Shown here piece by piece: positions 17,389-26,434 of a stretch of DNA of 64,000 nucleotides (position 1 is the first letter of the stretch; the number at the start of each line of letters is the position of its first letter). The DNA comes from DASZUK01 sp963745595 (GTDB lineage Bacteria; Actinomycetota; Acidimicrobiia; Acidimicrobiales; RAAP-2): the NCBI GenBank assembly GCA_963745595.1, contig CAVUYB010000009.1, positions 1-64,000 of the forward strand, written 5' to 3'. The notes beneath the pieces are model-generated. The model was not told where the DNA came from and did not search any database. It saw only the letters and a list, made by a program, of their open reading frames with translations. Both the position numbers and the translations under genes were made by a program.

Positions 17389-17475
17389 CGCTGGTCGTCC
17401 CTCGTCGATCATCGGTCGTCGGCTGCTCGATCAGGCCGGGCTCGCAGGCCCAGCAGGTGCGGGTTCATAGCGGGC

Positions 17476-18876
17476 TCACGGCTTGCGCCCCTCTTCGTGC
17501 GATCCCTGGTCGCCGTGAGACGCTTGGCCGTGGTCACCCGGTGGTGACGAGCCGTGGCTCGAGCCGCCGCCCTTGGGTGGTGGGTTGCCTTGACCACCGT
17601 GACTCTGGCTCTTGCCCCCCGCCGAACCGCCGGTTGGCCAGCCGTTCCCCTCATGAGATCCAGCCGATCCGTGGCCCCCGAGGGTGGAACCGCCGTGGGC
17701 GCCGCCCGAGCCGTGAGAGCCGCCGGAACCCTGGCCGTCGTGCCCGGACCCACCCGAACCGTGAGAGCCGGCTCCCCGGGGTGAGCCACCGTGGCCCGAA
17801 CCGTTGTGGCCTGTGTGGTCGTGCCCGGTCCCGTGCCCTGTGTGGCAGCAGTTGTTCCCGCCCTGGGTGGTTACCGGACCGGTGGCGATGGCGACGATGG
17901 GCGAACCGGAGCGTCCAGGGAACTGGTGGGTGCCTGTGACCTTGGCGTCGCCGAAGGGGTAGACGGTGCCCGCGGCGGTCACCAGCCAATAGCCCTCGGC
18001 GTCGGCCGTGGCCACCATGGCGACTACGGGACGGTCGGGGTGCTGACCGGCCAATGGGCCGTCGCTGACGGCGTCGCCGAAGGGGTAGACGGTACCTGTC
18101 GCCGTCACCAGCCAGTAGCCGTTGGCGTCGTCGCTCGTGGCGGCCACCACCGGGCGGCCTGGCCGGATGTCGATCGAGTCCTCGTGGGAGGCGTCGCCGA
18201 AGGGATAGACAGTCCCGTCCGCCCCGATGAGCCAGTAGCCTCTGTCGTCTTCGGTGGGGACAAGGGCCACGATGGGGGCGAGGGGTCGACCTCCGATCTG
18301 GCCGAAGCTCTTGGCATCGCCAAAGGGGTAGACCGCTCCGTTCGCCCCGGTCAGCCAGTACCCACCGTCGTCATCGGTGGCCGCCAGGTCCACGATAGAG
18401 GCGCTTACCGCCCTGGGCGTCCCGAAGCCGCGGGCGTCGCCGAAGGGCGAGACCATCCCGTCGGCGGCCACCTCCCAATACCCTTTACCGTCCTTGGTGG
18501 CGACCAGGCCGACATTGCGCCCGTCTACCTGGCGGCCGAGCGACGAGCCGTAGTTGGTAGCTCCGCCCTCGCTGATGACCGCCCCGTTGGCGGCCGAGAG
18601 CCAGAACCCCTGGCGGGGACGACAGTGAGGGGGCAAGGTGGTGGTCGTAGTCGGTGGGGGCACTGTGACCTCGATCTGCTCGGTGCCCGAGGTTGTGGAC
18701 GCCTGGGCGACCCCCTCGACTACCCCCCCGGTCATCGCCGCCACCACGCTCAGCGCCAGCCCGACCTGAGCTACCCGGACCTGAGGGTGCTGGACGGTGA
18801 CCCGACCTCGGCGGCGCTCCGTCCCGTCCCTGACACTACGGATCTCGGGCCGGTGGCGTTTTACCGGTCGGCTCAC
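17476..18876 (-). CDS. Secreted repeat protein with His/Gly/Ser-rich tail
   Basis: A 466-residue protein. The GTG start at 18876 overlaps the upstream stop as GTGA. A hydrophobic segment at residues ~38-62 acts as signal or anchor. Then come a Thr/Pro linker and six ~41-residue repeats of the GYWLVTATGTVYPFGDA type. The last ~150 residues are low complexity, dominated by Gly, Ser and His (for example GHGTGHDHTGHNGSGHGG), with one CC pair in NNCCHTG. The tail could bind metal ions or act as a flexible wall-spanning segment; this is inference. It is coupled to the DUF916-like gene. The giant surface protein gene begins 88 bases downstream. Confidence 0.82.
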   Translation of the reverse strand: MSRPVKRHRPEIRSVRDGTERRRGRVTVQHPQVRVAQVGLALSVVAAMTGGVVEGVAQASTTSGTEQIEVTVPPPTTTTTLPPHCRPRQGFWLSAANGAVISEGGATNYGSSLGRQVDGRNVGLVATKDGKGYWEVAADGMVSPFGDARGFGTPRAVSASIVDLAATDDDGGYWLTGANGAVYPFGDAKSFGQIGGRPLAPIVALVPTEDDRGYWLIGADGTVYPFGDASHEDSIDIRPGRPVVAATSDDANGYWLVTATGTVYPFGDAVSDGPLAGQHPDRPVVAMVATADAEGYWLVTAAGTVYPFGDAKVTGTHQFPGRSGSPIVAIATGPVTTQGGNNCCHTGHGTGHDHTGHNGSGHGGSPRGAGSHGSGGSGHDGQGSGGSHGSGGAHGGSTLGGHGSAGSHEGNGWPTGGSAGGKSQSHGGQGNPPPKGGGSSHGSSPPGDHGQASHGDQGSHEEGRKP

Positions 18877-20144
18877 TGGTCGGTGACCTCGACAACCCTC
18901 GCCATGATCTCTGTGCCGTCGGCCTTTTCCTGCTCTTCCTTGAGCTCTTCTTCGGCCTGGCGGCGGCCTTCCTCCTTGGCGGCCAAAAGGGCGGCGGCCT
19001 GCTTCTTCTTTCGGCGCTTCCCTCGGGTGGCCCACAGCCAGATCACGGCGACCAAGAGGACGAAGAGGATCAGCTGGGGCCACGGCCAGGCCCAGGTAGA
19101 GCCCGACGCGGCCTTGACCACCGCCGGGGGCTCCAACTTGATGATGGGCGGTGTGGTCGTGCCCTTGGGCTCTTGGGGCACCAGGGTGACGTGGGCGGTG
19201 ATCGGGCCGGCGGGCGGGATGTTCTTCACCACCACGCTGAAGTGGTCGTGCTGGCCGGGCAGAAGAGCGAAGATCGAGTGGCCGCTCACCGTGGCCAGGG
19301 TCCCGAACAGACTGGTGACGGAGATGACCTGGGGAGTGGCCAAGGCCACATTGCCAGTGTTGGCCACTGTGTAGCTGACGGTGGCCGTGCCCGAGCCCAC
19401 CGGGTTGATGGTCCCGTGGTAGGCGACACCGACGTGCTCGACCGAGAGCACCGGGTTCAGGGTGCCGGCCACCCGCATGTAGATCCGGGTTCCGACCCGT
19501 CGGTTGAGCAGGAACCTGGAGCCGTTCTTGCCCTTCGAAGAGGTGGACACCTGGGCCACGATCCCCCCGAAGTGGTCGCCGGGGGTGGCGTTGGTCGGGA
19601 CGGTGATGACGAACGGGATGTTGTCCTCGGTGCCGGCCGGCACCGTCACCTCGGTCTTGGCCAGCGTGGTCCAGGCCCCCACCCCGACCGATTTCTTGCC
19701 CTGGTTCAGCACGTCGAAGCCACCGGAGGGGGTGTTCACTCCGTCGGCCGCATAGACGGCGAAAGTGACTGGGAAGGCCGAGTAATTGGTGAGCCCAACC
19801 CAGCTCCTGAACCGGCTGCCGGGGGTGATGTTGGTGTAGATGAACGACGGCTTGCCTGTGGGCCCCTTGGCCGTCGACGGCTGGATGCTCCAGGTGATGT
19901 CGTTCGGTGTGGTCGTCGTGGTGGTCGACGAGGGCGCGGTGGTGGTCGTGGACTGGCCGTGGGCCGGGGCCTTGGCGGCGGCCTCGGCCTTGGGGAGAGG
20001 GACGGCCGAGGCCGGGCCCGAGACCAGAGCGACCGTCGCCACGGTCACCAACGACAGAGCGATCAAGAAGCCCTGGACTCCAGACGCGACCGAACGCGTC
20101 CCGCTAAGGGAGCGTTGACAAGTGCTCTTGCGATCAATCTTCAC
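18873..20144 (-). CDS. DUF916-like (WxL-interacting type) membrane protein
   Basis: A 423-residue protein. Residues ~20-47 are a signal peptide, followed by a Thr/Ser linker. About 85-200 form an Ig-like domain with NITPGSRFRSWVGLTNYS and VPTNATPGDHFGGIVAQV, resembling the peptidoglycan-binding domain of WxL-interacting proteins (DUF916). A second beta domain follows at ~210-335. A transmembrane helix (~350-370, ILFVLLVAVIWLWA) precedes a cytoplasmic tail rich in Lys, Glu and Ala that should form a coiled coil. In Firmicutes such proteins hold surface proteins at the wall. Here it heads a coupled unit encoding repeat proteins. A triple PHO-box-like repeat lies about 100 bases upstream. Confidence 0.78.
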   Translation of the reverse strand: MKIDRKSTCQRSLSGTRSVASGVQGFLIALSLVTVATVALVSGPASAVPLPKAEAAAKAPAHGQSTTTTAPSSTTTTTTPNDITWSIQPSTAKGPTGKPSFIYTNITPGSRFRSWVGLTNYSAFPVTFAVYAADGVNTPSGGFDVLNQGKKSVGVGAWTTLAKTEVTVPAGTEDNIPFVITVPTNATPGDHFGGIVAQVSTSSKGKNGSRFLLNRRVGTRIYMRVAGTLNPVLSVEHVGVAYHGTINPVGSGTATVSYTVANTGNVALATPQVISVTSLFGTLATVSGHSIFALLPGQHDHFSVVVKNIPPAGPITAHVTLVPQEPKGTTTPPIIKLEPPAVVKAASGSTWAWPWPQLILFVLLVAVIWLWATRGKRRKKKQAAALLAAKEEGRRQAEEELKEEQEKADGTEIMARVVEVTDQ

Positions 20145-20242
20145 GAATCGGGCCCGTCTTCATATTGCGTGCCGGTGTCGTGCTCCCTACTGGTCTTCGG
20201 TCGGAACTCGATGAGAGTACTTATCTCACGAAACTCGCTATA

Positions 20243-20275
20243 TTTCACCATTCGTTCACCGAATGTTTACCGAGT
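20243..20275 (+). promoter_or_regulatory. PHO-box-like triple direct repeat upstream of the DUF916 unit
   Basis: Three contiguous 11-nt units are TTTCACCATTC, GTTCACCGAAT and GTTTACCGAGT. This is the clearest such site in the window. It lies 99 bases before the ATG at 20144, in an AT-richer patch, and after the hairpin that ends the preceding gene. The units read on the plus strand. Confidence 0.7.
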
Positions 20276-20295
20276 GATTCCCTGAATGACACACT

Positions 20296-20337
20296 CGGTG
20301 CGAGGGCCCACAGGAGTCCCTGTAGGCCCCCGCACCG
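20296..20337. terminator. Hairpin after the 743-residue surface protein gene
   Basis: CGGTGCGAGGGCCCACAGG (20296-20314) pairs with 20319-20337 with two mismatches around a 4-base loop. It lies 37 bases past the stop at 20374 on the minus strand. No T-tract follows, as is usual for GC-rich actinobacterial terminators. Confidence 0.6.
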
Positions 20338-20373
20338 TAGCATTACTCACGAGGTTCTACCTCGCGCTATTTA

Positions 20374-22605
20374 CTAGATGGCGCTCACCGTGAAGGTGGC
20401 GTGGTAGGTGCCCGGCGGGGTGGTCGACGGGATGACCAGTGTGAGCTTGGCGCCCAACCTGGTCGTTCCGATGCCCGCGCCCGCTGTGGCCTTGGCCCAC
20501 GTCGACGCCGCCGTCAGACCCGGGGTCACCCCCGGAGCGACGACCGGACCGAAGTGCACGCCGCTCGCCGGTGTGGTCTGCGACAGGACCGCCGGGGTCC
20601 AGCCGAGGTCACTGCCCGGGAACGTGTGGCCGCCGGAGGAGCTGAACGTGCCGACCTGACCGGAGACGGTCCAGCCGGGAACGGTGTTCCGGGATGTTGT
20701 CACCTGCGCCGGTGTCAGTGTGCCGTGGCTCGACTCGGTCGCGCCGTTCACCTTCGGCCGGGTCATCTGGACCACCGCGTGGTCGTTCACGGTCAGCTTG
20801 AACACACCCGAGGCCGGGATGGTCTGGGTGATTGTCTCTGTGCCCGATGTGTTGACCGTCTTACCGGTTGTCGGTGTTGTGGCGTATGTCGTTGTCCCCG
20901 GAGCTGTCGCCGTCGTGATCTTGTAGGGCGTTGTTGCCGACGAACCCGCGAATGTTGCCGGAGTGGTCGGGGTGTACGCCGCGTGGATCGTGTATGTCCC
21001 GACGGTCAGCGTCGTTTCGTTCACGAAGGCCTGTCCATTCGCCGTTGTCACCGGCACTGTCCCCAGCGTGGTCGCACCGGCCGTGAACTTCACGGTACCG
21101 GCCGCGTGCGGGGTGACGGTGGCGGTGAACTTCACCGAGGTGCCCTGCTTCTGCGGGCTGGCCGGGGTGGCGCCCAGCGTGGTGGCCGTGGTCGTGGGTG
21201 TATGGGCCACGCCACCGGGTCCACCGGTCAGCTCGTAGAGGTCGTGCGCGCCCTGGTCGGTGAAGAACAGGTTGCCGTTGCTGTCAACGCCCGGTGTGGT
21301 CGGCAGTGTGAACGCCCCGAGCAGCTGGTGGCTGCCGCCGGCGATCAGGTAGACGTCACCGGCGTGCATTGTTTGTGTGTAGTACTTGCCGGTCGAGTTG
21401 GCGACCACGTAGACACCGTTGATGGTTGTCCGTGTGCCTGTCCCCGCGTTCAAGGTCAGGACCACGTTGCCAGCCTTGTCCTCGGTCACGCCGTCGATGG
21501 AGGCGATCGAGGTCGTGACCACCGGCGTCCCGAGGGTCGGGGGCGTTGTGAACGGCTCGACGCCGTCACCGGCGAACTTGTACGCCGTGCCCACGGTCAC
21601 CGCCGTCGTAGCGCCGTCGACCGTCAGGTTGCCGGCGGCCTTCGGCAGCACCCATGTGCATGTGCCGTTGGAGTTGGAGACGTACAGGTTGCCGGCGGTG
21701 TCGGAGTAGAGCCGAGGCCCGACGATGGGTAGCCCGCCCGTCACCGCCGCCGTCTGCGCGCCCGAGTGGCACGTCGTCGTGCCCCCACCGGCCAGCTGGG
21801 TGCTGTGCCCGGCTGCCGCGGTGACGCCGTACGGCGTCTGACTCGACGAGGTGAAGTTCAGGTAGAACAGCGCTGTTGTCGTACCCAGCACCACGTTCTG
21901 GACGCCACCGATGGCCAAACCGCCACCAGCGTTGATCGAGACGAGTGTGAGGGCGGTCGGCAACGTGATGCCCGGGGCGGGGACTGTCTTGCCGGGCACG
22001 GAGTTCCCGGCCAAGAAGTACAGACCACCAGCGGTCATCGAGGTGAAGCCGTAGTAGCTGCCCGTGGTTACCGGCACGGTCGAGACGTAGGTCCGACCTG
22101 TCGACTTCCCGGCCATGACCAGGTTCCCGTTGCCGTCGAAGGCGACGAGGCTCGGGATCCCGATGTCCGAGGTGACGGCCTTTGTCCCGTCGACCAGCGG
22201 TGTCGGCCACCCGGCGCCGCCCTTGCCGGCGAGCAGGTAGGCGTCACCCTTGGTCAGGGTGCCCGACGTGCCGATGCCGAAGTCCGTGGCCGGCTCAGCT
22301 GTGGCGTTCACGACCAGGAACACCTGGTTCCCGTTGGACTCGGCCACGTCGCCGTTAGCCGGGTCGACCGCCGAGGCGATGACCGCGATCTTGGCTGTGG
22401 CCGCCACCTTCGGGCTACCGGCCGTGGGGATCGTGCCCGTGTTCTTCGTCACCTTGGTCAGCGCCGTGGCCGCCCCGGCCTGAGCGGCCGGCAACGCGGC
22501 GAGCACCCCGGTCAGTCCGACCGCCATGGCGGCCGGCACGGTCAGGCGCCGCCGCCAGCGACGGCTGGCCGAGATGGCCGGCTTGGCCAACTCGTTGTTG
22601 CTCAT
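20374..22605 (-). CDS. Secreted NHL-like/Ig-like surface protein
   Basis: 743 residues from the ATG at 22605, chosen because AAGGAGG lies just upstream (an ATG at 22701 has no such site). A signal segment ends LPAAQAGAA. Residues ~48-475 form the NHL-like domain shared, nearly identical in DNA, with the 1,694-residue protein. One Ig-like repeat follows (GTVKFTAGATTLGTVPV). A unique C-terminal beta domain of ~190 residues (TVNDHAVVQMTRPKVNG, ending PSTTPPGTYHATFTVSAI) completes it. No membrane anchor is seen. It is probably a shorter paralogue with a different terminal module. The gap to the upstream pseudo-sortase gene is 148 bases without a PHO box. Confidence 0.85.
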   Translation of the reverse strand: MSNNELAKPAISASRRWRRRLTVPAAMAVGLTGVLAALPAAQAGAATALTKVTKNTGTIPTAGSPKVAATAKIAVIASAVDPANGDVAESNGNQVFLVVNATAEPATDFGIGTSGTLTKGDAYLLAGKGGAGWPTPLVDGTKAVTSDIGIPSLVAFDGNGNLVMAGKSTGRTYVSTVPVTTGSYYGFTSMTAGGLYFLAGNSVPGKTVPAPGITLPTALTLVSINAGGGLAIGGVQNVVLGTTTALFYLNFTSSSQTPYGVTAAAGHSTQLAGGGTTTCHSGAQTAAVTGGLPIVGPRLYSDTAGNLYVSNSNGTCTWVLPKAAGNLTVDGATTAVTVGTAYKFAGDGVEPFTTPPTLGTPVVTTSIASIDGVTEDKAGNVVLTLNAGTGTRTTINGVYVVANSTGKYYTQTMHAGDVYLIAGGSHQLLGAFTLPTTPGVDSNGNLFFTDQGAHDLYELTGGPGGVAHTPTTTATTLGATPASPQKQGTSVKFTATVTPHAAGTVKFTAGATTLGTVPVTTANGQAFVNETTLTVGTYTIHAAYTPTTPATFAGSSATTPYKITTATAPGTTTYATTPTTGKTVNTSGTETITQTIPASGVFKLTVNDHAVVQMTRPKVNGATESSHGTLTPAQVTTSRNTVPGWTVSGQVGTFSSSGGHTFPGSDLGWTPAVLSQTTPASGVHFGPVVAPGVTPGLTAASTWAKATAGAGIGTTRLGAKLTLVIPSTTPPGTYHATFTVSAI

Positions 22606-22753
22606 GAATCCCTCCTCCTTGTTCCTACTTCTCTGCTGGGAGCGTGTCTCCACGCCGTGATGGACGGATGTCCGCCATCTCCTTACGGGCTTGTTGGGCA
22701 ACCTCTTCTCCTTAGGTTGGGCTGGTATGCGGTTCTGCTCGTCGACGGAGACC

Positions 22754-23890
22754 TCAAATCCACGCCGGCAGCAGGTGGCTCGCCGCCTCGGCCGCCAGCA
22801 CGGTGAGTGCCAGTAGCGGGGCGGTAGTGAGCAGGTAGGCCGTCCGGGTCGTGCAGCGCCGGTAGAGGGCTACCGCGCCGACCAGGACAACGATCAAGGC
22901 GATCAGGGCGAGCAGGAGCCAGGCCAGAGCGGCCGATTCGCCGGAGTTACCCTGCTGCGTGGGGCTGCGTGACTCCTGGGGAGTCGGAGTGAACGGCTTT
23001 CCCTGCATGCGGGCCACCACCACCACCGCCTGATCGGTGTTCCAGGGCAGGCTGCTGCCCGAGGTGACCAGGGTGAGCTGGTTGTCCGTGGACGGACCGT
23101 AGAGGGTGCGAATGTTCTCCGTCTTCTGGGTGGCCGTCCGAGGGGTGGTCGTCTCCGTCGTGCCGGTCTTGGCCGGGCCGGAGCCCGTTTTCACGGGGCC
23201 GGAGCTGGTGTGGGCCGGGCCCGACGAGGGGGCCTTCACGCCCGAGATGGTGCCGGCCGCCGGGGCCACTGTGACCAACGTGACCGTGCGCACCGAGCGG
23301 ACGACGTAGGCGACCTGGCCCTCGACGGTGGCCGTCACGATCCGGTCGCCCGGTCGCAACTCGGCCAGATCGCCGAAGGGCCCGCCGTAGGCCGCCCGGC
23401 GGCCGACCACTGCGGCGTTGCCGGGCTGGCCCAGGCCAGCGGTCCCGGGCACGTGGCCGGGTCCGCCGACGGTCTGGCTGGAGCTCACTCCCTCGACCAC
23501 CGCTTGCTGAAGACCCAGGGCCGGGACGGCCAGGATGCCCACCGGATCACCCGGGACCGGGGGGACCGTCGGCAGGGTGGGACCGTAGAGGCTGTCGGTC
23601 TGGGCAGCCGCGTGGGCGATCGTTTCGCGCTGTGTGGCCATGAGGCTGCGCTGGTCTCGGTTGTGGACCAGCGGGCCCACGGCATAGAGCACGGTGATCA
23701 CCGCCACCACCAGCACCAGTCCGCTGAGGGTGACCAACCCGACCACCCGACGGGCGCTGAACTGGACGGTCGATGCCGGTTCGTTCTCCGCCATCGGCTC
23801 GTTCTCCAACGCCGACGGCGAGTCGGTCGGCCGGGGAGACTCTGACAAGGCCTCTGTTCGAGTCGGCGCCGGCGTCTCGGTGAGGGTCAC
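22754..23890 (-). CDS. Sortase-fold membrane protein lacking catalytic residues
   Basis: 378 residues from a GTG at 23890 that overlaps the upstream TGA (GTGA). Topology is an N-terminal transmembrane helix (~48-70), an extracellular sortase-like barrel (~112-295) and two C-terminal helices (~308-334 and ~343-370). The barrel matches class E/F actinobacterial sortases: GNAAVVGRRAAYGGPFGDL where GHR-type sequence carries the catalytic His, and LTLVTSGSSLPW where TC-P carries the catalytic Cys. Here His is replaced by Arg164 and Cys by Ser277, and no Arg stands at the usual place after it. A 45-residue Ser/Gly/Thr-Pro insertion (~210-255) splits the barrel. It should be unable to transpeptidate and may act as a binding scaffold. 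Translational coupling ties it to the anchored binding-protein-like gene. Confidence 0.8.
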   Translation of the reverse strand: MTLTETPAPTRTEALSESPRPTDSPSALENEPMAENEPASTVQFSARRVVGLVTLSGLVLVVAVITVLYAVGPLVHNRDQRSLMATQRETIAHAAAQTDSLYGPTLPTVPPVPGDPVGILAVPALGLQQAVVEGVSSSQTVGGPGHVPGTAGLGQPGNAAVVGRRAAYGGPFGDLAELRPGDRIVTATVEGQVAYVVRSVRTVTLVTVAPAAGTISGVKAPSSGPAHTSSGPVKTGSGPAKTGTTETTTPRTATQKTENIRTLYGPSTDNQLTLVTSGSSLPWNTDQAVVVVARMQGKPFTPTPQESRSPTQQGNSGESAALAWLLLALIALIVVLVGAVALYRRCTTRTAYLLTTAPLLALTVLAAEAASHLLPAWI

Positions 23891-26370
23891 GAAGGACCCC
23901 CGGGTCCTGGCGGCGCGGAACCGCCGGGTGGCTGACCGGCGCCGCTTCGCAACCGCCGACCGAGGCTGGCCAGCGCCTGGCGAGGCGACCGGCCCGAGGC
24001 CACGAGAACCAGACTGGGCAGCAGCACGAAGAGCAACAAGAGGCCCCCGACCGGCCACAGCCAGCTCGGACCCTCGGCCACCTGGAAGGCAGCCAGGTCC
24101 GTGGCCGATGACGGGACCTTGTGCTTCGACTTCGACCCGGTGCCCGACCCTGTGCCCGACGTGGCCGTTGTGGTCCCGGAGCCGGTCTTCTTGCCCGAGC
24201 TCGATCCTCTCCCCGACCGGGACGCCCCCGATCCACCGGTTGTTCCCCTTGTCCCCGCCGACCCGGCCGAACCGCCCGACGCCGTCGTGCCGGCGGCCGG
24301 CGTCGCCGAGTTGGACCCGCCGGACGACGTTGCGCCCGATGTCGCCTTCGAGGTGCCCGTCGTGGTCACCTTTACTGTCACGTTCACCTTGACCGTGCAG
24401 GCCGGAGTCGCCTGGCCCACCTTGGCGATGGCTGTCTTGGCCTGGGCCTCGAGGGTCGGCGTCAGCGATGCCATACCGCTCGGCAGGAGTGTCTGACCGG
24501 GCCCGGTGATGTAGTTCAACCAGTCCATGAGGTTCTGCTGGGACTGGGTCCGCGGCGTGCAGGTCGACGTCATCAGCGGCTGGGTGGGAACGATGGCGTA
24601 CTCGACGTAGGTGAGCGGGTACGGCTCCTGGCCGTTGACCGGAGCCGCCTGAGGGTTCGGGATCAACGTGCCGTCCGGCTCGGCGATCATGTCCGCCGCC
24701 GCCGCGTCCATGGCTGCCTTCGTGGGCGCAACGTAGGCCGGGGTGGATGACCCGACGGAGTCCGCCGTCTGGAGCGCGAAATCGTCCATGCCGTACCAGA
24801 CGGAGTTGGCGTTGGACGCCGGCAGCAGCGCCCATGGGATGCCACCATGGCCATTGCCGGTAACCGCCGGCAGGCTGTTGTGCACGATGTTGATGAGACC
24901 CGTGATCGGTTGCGTGTCATATGCCGGCGACGCCAGGCTGAAGTTGGCAGTTGGTTGCAGCACCGCATGGGCCGTTGTGAAGCTGACCAGTGTGTTCGGC
25001 ACGAGGTTGTGGAGCAGGCTGGTAGCCAGATAGGTGGTCGCTTGGGTCCCCGATGTGACCACGGCCCCCTTCACGTTGCCGGTGGGGTTGCTGTAGATGA
25101 CCGGGTGCGCTGTCTTTGTTCCCGGTTCGTAGAAGAAGTCGTTGACGAATGTCGGGTTCTCTTTGAGAAGTGTCTTGCCCAATGTCTCTGTCCAGGACTC
25201 TGTGTGGCCGCCCCGGCTCAACAGCTGGGCCAGCTGGCCGTCGGTGATGTTCAGCTGGTGGTAGTCCTGAAATCCCGAACCAATTACCACCGGCAGGTTT
25301 TGCGTCTGGGTGTGGGCCAAGACCACGGCACTGAGGGCCACGGGAACGGCGACATAGGGTCGGTCGGGCTGAGGACCGCCTGTGAATGCTGTGCAGTTGG
25401 CCGGATTGAATGGGGACGAGGCTGTGCCGTAGCCCATGGCGCTATAAGCGAGGTCGTCCTTGCCGCTGGCGAAACCGCACAGAGCCGAGTCGTCGCTCTG
25501 CTTGGTGGTGAGCGCTGTGGCCAGCACCTTGCCCCCGCCCAGCCCGGCTCGGCAAGCCCCCTCGGCCCATGTGGTGAGCAAGCTGGTCATCCGATCGGGT
25601 CCCGCGGAGTTGAGCTCGCCCGTCGCCACTCCGCCGCAGGCGACGGCGGCTGTCGGCGTCGCGTAGGTGACCGGCGTCATAAAGAAGTAGGTCCCCGAGA
25701 CTGGTGTCGATCCGGGCGCCGCCTTTGTTGGCTTCACCAGTCCGTCCACGGCGACGAGCATTGTGCAGGGGCTCGTGGCGTCGCAGGCCAAATGGCCGAA
25801 CTTCGATGTGTTTGATGTACCCCTCACTGTGATGCCAAGGGTGGACTGGGCCTGCACGGTACTCGTGTAGGACGGATATGTCCCTGTGGCCTTGAATGCA
25901 GGAGAGGGCGTGGTGGACAGCTGCGGATTTCCGTTGAGGGGGTGGATTGAGGAGCTGCAGAGCACCGTCGGTGGAAAGGTCCGGATCACCAACCCATTCG
26001 AACCAAGACCTGTAGCGAGGACGTTGGAGGTTACGTGCTTAATTGTGGTGCCCGGCGCGCACCAGGAGACCGCGATCTGATGGAGCTCCAGACCCGCCGC
26101 GGTACCGGCCGCCGTGCGGTTGACCGTGACGGTCATCTTCTGTCCTGTGATCAGGTTTTGGGTGGGCGTCACCGCCACAGTGAAGTAGGGCGGTGTCGTT
26201 GATGTGGCGCTCTGGGCCGATCCGGACGGGACGGTTTGACCGATCAGGACGCCAGCACTGATCGCCAGGAGGGCGACCAGGCACGACAGCCCGACGACGG
26301 ACCGTCGTCGGCCATGCGTTCCGCCGGATCGGCGGTGACGGCTGGCCGGTGCTCGTCTGGTCGTGGCCAC
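23887..26370 (-). CDS. Membrane-anchored binding-protein-like surface protein
   Basis: 827 residues from the GTG at 26370 (GGAGG about 11 bases upstream; the frame is open to 26475 but would start inside a hairpin). A basic start and hydrophobic segment (RRRSVVGLSCLVALLAIS) export it. The large extracellular region has disulfide-capable cysteines. Its second half resembles a PstS-like binding protein (FALQTADSVG, LMDWLNYITGPGQTLLPSG). A Ser/Gly/Thr-rich stalk of ~80 residues leads to a C-terminal transmembrane helix (WLWPVGGLLLLFVLLPSL) and a basic, Pro-rich cytoplasmic tail. The stop overlaps the pseudo-sortase start. The ligand is unknown. Assignment to the periplasmic binding protein fold is by resemblance only. 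Confidence 0.72.
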   Translation of the reverse strand: MATTRRAPASRHRRSGGTHGRRRSVVGLSCLVALLAISAGVLIGQTVPSGSAQSATSTTPPYFTVAVTPTQNLITGQKMTVTVNRTAAGTAAGLELHQIAVSWCAPGTTIKHVTSNVLATGLGSNGLVIRTFPPTVLCSSSIHPLNGNPQLSTTPSPAFKATGTYPSYTSTVQAQSTLGITVRGTSNTSKFGHLACDATSPCTMLVAVDGLVKPTKAAPGSTPVSGTYFFMTPVTYATPTAAVACGGVATGELNSAGPDRMTSLLTTWAEGACRAGLGGGKVLATALTTKQSDDSALCGFASGKDDLAYSAMGYGTASSPFNPANCTAFTGGPQPDRPYVAVPVALSAVVLAHTQTQNLPVVIGSGFQDYHQLNITDGQLAQLLSRGGHTESWTETLGKTLLKENPTFVNDFFYEPGTKTAHPVIYSNPTGNVKGAVVTSGTQATTYLATSLLHNLVPNTLVSFTTAHAVLQPTANFSLASPAYDTQPITGLINIVHNSLPAVTGNGHGGIPWALLPASNANSVWYGMDDFALQTADSVGSSTPAYVAPTKAAMDAAAADMIAEPDGTLIPNPQAAPVNGQEPYPLTYVEYAIVPTQPLMTSTCTPRTQSQQNLMDWLNYITGPGQTLLPSGMASLTPTLEAQAKTAIAKVGQATPACTVKVNVTVKVTTTGTSKATSGATSSGGSNSATPAAGTTASGGSAGSAGTRGTTGGSGASRSGRGSSSGKKTGSGTTTATSGTGSGTGSKSKHKVPSSATDLAAFQVAEGPSWLWPVGGLLLLFVLLPSLVLVASGRSPRQALASLGRRLRSGAGQPPGGSAPPGPGGPS

Positions 26371-26434
26371 GGTGAAAATCGCCTCCGGTCGGTTCGGCGG
26401 AAATTCGGATGGAGAGAGCTGGACGGTGACCTCC

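Noticed and set aside
22754..23890. Active class E sortase
   Set aside because: The catalytic His and Cys positions are Arg and Ser, and no LPxTG-type substrates are visible in the neighbouring surface proteins.
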